Shown here: positions 14,828 through 16,675 of the stretch, piece by piece
Layout: each line of letters opens with the position of its first letter
Position numbering within the stretch: position 1 is the first letter of the stretch
NCBI GenBank assembly: GCA_043789035.1
Contig: JAYWIG010000070.1
Span: forward strand, 1 to 16,675
DNA length: 16,675 nucleotides
From: JAYWIG01 sp043789035
GTDB taxonomy: Bacteria > Pseudomonadota > Gammaproteobacteria > Burkholderiales > Burkholderiaceae_E
Reading direction: 5' to 3'
Program-made: the position numbers and the translations under genes
The notes under the pieces: generated by a model
Databases searched by the model: none
Seen by the model: only the letters and a program-made list of their open reading frames with translations
What the model was told of the DNA's origin: nothing

Positions 14828-16317
14828 TTCGGCGATTTAATCGCTGGTCCGAAGACAACTGCAATGTCATCGGAGTAGATAGTCTGCCAATCGCGCAGTG
14901 CTTTCAACGCCTTAATCTGTTTGTGATCAGCAGCCATCCACAAAATAATGTCGCTTGGATATTCGGTCAACAGGTTTTCCCAAGACAATGCAGAAGCATC
15001 ATTGTCTTTTTGGTAGTGTTTTAAGAAAAGCTCGTCTGGGTAGGCAGTTAATGCTCGACCGTCAATCATGGGACGCATTTGTTCGCGGTGATACAAAATC
15101 ATCCAAGTGCCATAGTTCCAGTGATTGGCCACTCGTGCCTGCGGATAGTGAGTGGCGATAAATTGCAGTGCGTTTGCTGGGTATCGAAAAGGGGCAAGCG
15201 ACATACCTGCTTGGTATTCTTTTCGCATGTAGGCGGGCATGATGAGAAACAAAGCTATCAAATAAATGCTGATTGCGATTGCACCATTTCGCAAAGTGCT
15301 CGTCTGAGGACTTGACTCTGTTTGGCTGAGTACTAACAGGGGAGCGGATACCAATACCCAAATCGATGCATAGCGATATTGAAGGCAAGAAAGTACCAGC
15401 AGCAACACGCTAAGGATGAGCAGTTCAATCGGAAGTTTAATTTCGTTACGCCAAGCCCTTACTAGCGTAAAGCAATAGATCAAAAAGAACAAAATCACTG
15501 GCCCTACTGAATAAGGAAACGACCCCGATAGAAGGGTGTGAAAAGCCTGCCATTCGCTGATATGTGCTTGCGATATGTGCCCGAAAGTACGAATGACCAA
15601 GGCATGCGCATTAATGCCGTAGGGGTTGATGAAGGTAGCGGCTAGGGCCAGTATGCCGATAATCACAAATCGTTGAAACCTTTGAAAATCTTTTCGCACA
15701 AGTGCCACAACGGCATACAGGCCGAGAATGACCAACCCCAATGGAAAACTGTTGTGTACATTTACCCAAATGAGGGACAGCAAAGGTAGTAGCCAATAGC
15801 TTGGCTGGCCGTGACAAATAAGCAGGAATAGCAGAATTAAGACATAGCTTGCAAGCTGCGGGCTGGCTGAAAAGAAGATGTCCGGTAGCCCGTAAAACGG
15901 AACGATGGCCAATGCGAGTAACGCGGCTAGTGATGCTACCCACGGAACACCACCGAGTTTTAATCCGAGTTGCCGAACTAGTAGAAAACATACACCACCG
16001 AAAGCGAAGGTGAGCATATGCATGTACTCAAGGCCACCCACTTCGTAGACCAAGCTGCTAGCAATATCCCAGGCCCAAGCGAGATTGATCCAAGGGTGGC
16101 CGTTCGCGGTGTAAGACCAAGGGTCAACTTGCGGAATGGCGCGAGTTGCCCGAATAAGGTCGCCCGTTGCAATATGCCAGCCTAAATCGTTGTGCACGAG
16201 CAAGGCGAAAAAAGGCAGTGTTACAAGGTAAAAGCACAGAAGCAGTGCTAGACCTAGCCAGAGCGAGAAAGCAGGATTTAAGCCGTTTAAAAATGACGAC
16301 AAGTACCTGCTTTTCAT
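14824..16317 (-). CDS. Polytopic membrane protein, paralog of the one at 8770-10272
   Basis: With the ATG at 16317 this is a 497-residue protein. It repeats the motif series of its paralog: HND44LGWH (42-48), DPWSYTANGHPW (65-76), WVNVHNSF (184-191), NPYG (231-234), ISEWQ (253-257), NHWNYG (398-403), IDGRA (418-422), and an end of the type YSDDIAVVF. About ten helices are followed by a soluble C-terminal domain. A TTG at 16353 extends the frame by 12 codons, but the ATG has GGAG at 16328-16325, and the TTG lies in the tail of the hydrolase frame. Acidic-loop topology suggests GT-C-type transfer of a lipid-linked sugar, but no named family is recognised. Confidence 0.82.
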   Translation of the reverse strand: MKSRYLSSFLNGLNPAFSLWLGLALLLCFYLVTLPFFALLVHNDLGWHIATGDLIRATRAIPQVDPWSYTANGHPWINLAWAWDIASSLVYEVGGLEYMHMLTFAFGGVCFLLVRQLGLKLGGVPWVASLAALLALAIVPFYGLPDIFFSASPQLASYVLILLFLLICHGQPSYWLLPLLSLIWVNVHNSFPLGLVILGLYAVVALVRKDFQRFQRFVIIGILALAATFINPYGINAHALVIRTFGHISQAHISEWQAFHTLLSGSFPYSVGPVILFFLIYCFTLVRAWRNEIKLPIELLILSVLLLVLSCLQYRYASIWVLVSAPLLVLSQTESSPQTSTLRNGAIAISIYLIALFLIMPAYMRKEYQAGMSLAPFRYPANALQFIATHYPQARVANHWNYGTWMILYHREQMRPMIDGRALTAYPDELFLKHYQKDNDASALSWENLLTEYPSDIILWMAADHKQIKALKALRDWQTIYSDDIAVVFGPAIKSPK

Positions 16318-16318
16318 T

Positions 16319-16420
16319 TTAGAACTCCGCTGTCTGCCCTTCTTTAATTCCAATGATTTTGATCGAACTGCCCTTCATCGCTGCCTCAAACTCTGCCAAT
16401 GTCCCTGGGGCTAGAGGATT
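16319..16420 (-). pseudogene. Detached C-terminal coding remnant of the MBL-fold hydrolase
   Basis: The frame of the hydrolase continues unbroken for 33 codons after the TAA at 16423-16421, reading NPLAPGTLAEFEAAMKG and on to GQTAEF, then stops at 16321-16319. This is the expected end of a UPF0173-type hydrolase: a Pro/Gly turn after the metal-binding His, then a helix and a last strand. It has no start codon or ribosome site of its own that I can support. It marks a nonsense change, a readthrough stop or a base error. Confidence 0.7.
16325..16328 (-). promoter_or_regulatory. Shine-Dalgarno deciding the start at 16317
   Basis: GGAG lies 7 nt before the ATG at 16317. It sits inside the last codons of the original hydrolase frame, whose old stop (16321-16319) is 1 nt before the ATG. 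That suggests the pair was once translationally coupled. Confidence 0.55.
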
Positions 16421-16675
16421 TTAGTTGTAGTGCATGGGCAGCACGGCTTTGGGCTTGATCCATTCCTTAATTGCGTAGGCCGCATCTTCCGGCCCCATGG
16501 TGAAGTTACCGCCTATAGGAATTAAAACGAGATCTGGTTTGTAGTATTCGCCAATAAACTTCATGTCGCCGAATAAACCGGTATCACCCATGTGCCAAAT
16601 TTTGAAACCATTTTCTAACTCGATGATGTAACCCACCGCTTCACCAGCGGGATGAGATTCATTCTTGTCAGTTGC
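16421..16675 (-). CDS. Metallo-beta-lactamase-fold hydrolase, UPF0173-like (5' end outside window, early stop)
   Basis: The frame enters from the right edge and gives 84 residues before a TAA. Motifs of the UPF0173/YtkL-like metal-dependent hydrolases are clear: HPAGEAVGYIIE, KIWHMGDTGLFGDM with the metal-binding Asp, PDLVLIPIGGNFTMGPEDAA, and the final PMHYN with the metal-binding His. The first part, with the HxHxDH motif, lies outside the window. The stop comes directly after MHYN, about 33 residues before the usual end. All visible metal ligands are kept, but the last helix and strand are lost. Family known, substrate unknown. It lies upstream of the polytopic protein gene on the same strand. 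Confidence 0.83.
   Translation of the reverse strand, partial: ATDKNESHPAGEAVGYIIELENGFKIWHMGDTGLFGDMKFIGEYYKPDLVLIPIGGNFTMGPEDAAYAIKEWIKPKAVLPMHYN

Noticed and set aside
16318..16353. TTG start extending the polytopic protein to 16353
   Set aside because: These codons belong to the tail of the hydrolase frame region, and the ATG at 16317 has a proper GGAG.

Overview
The window reads as a chromosomal segment of a betaproteobacterium, probably Burkholderiales. The secretin motif FLAGGKILIPV, the Tad gene order and the moderate base composition point that way, but no rRNA or housekeeping marker confirms it. There are no tRNA genes, CRISPR arrays, insertion sequences or phage genes. Genes are tightly packed, with many 4-bp ATGA overlaps.

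Region 1 (1-7548, minus strand) is most of a Tad/Flp (type IVc) pilus operon, transcribed right to left. It starts with three small Flp pilins (flp1 7357-7548, flp2 7015-7206, flp3 6688-6882). These are followed by the prepilin peptidase CpaA/TadV, CpaB/RcpC, the outer-membrane secretin CpaC/RcpA, a small lipoprotein, a TadG-like protein, two TadE/F-type minor pseudopilins, and the CpaE/TadZ localisation ATPase. CpaE starts at a TTG and runs off the left edge. The motor genes (tadA, tadB, tadC) are not in the window and would be expected beyond the left edge. Hairpins lie in both spacers between the pilin genes and could raise pilin output over assembly proteins.

Region 2 (7549-7925) is an AT-rich divergent spacer with palindromes, nested inverted repeats and a terminator-like hairpin.

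Region 3 (7926-16675) is a cell-envelope region rich in membrane proteins. On the plus strand a secreted creatininase-family protein is followed after 1 bp by a polytopic membrane protein. Convergent to it is a minus-strand operon of GtrB-type polyprenyl-phosphate glycosyltransferase, SAM methyltransferase and GtrA-type flippase. Divergent from that is a plus-strand sterol desaturase/fatty acid hydroxylase. Then, on the minus strand, come a partial metallo-beta-lactamase-fold hydrolase with an in-frame stop before its expected C-terminus, a second polytopic protein paralogous to the first, and a third GT-C-like membrane protein.

Working model (inference): GtrB charges a lipid carrier with a sugar, GtrA moves it across the membrane, and one or more of the three GT-C-like proteins transfer it outside the inner membrane. 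The target could be lipopolysaccharide, another surface glycan, or the neighbouring pilins. The methyltransferase and hydroxylase may further modify the glycan or lipid. Nothing in the sequence fixes the acceptor.
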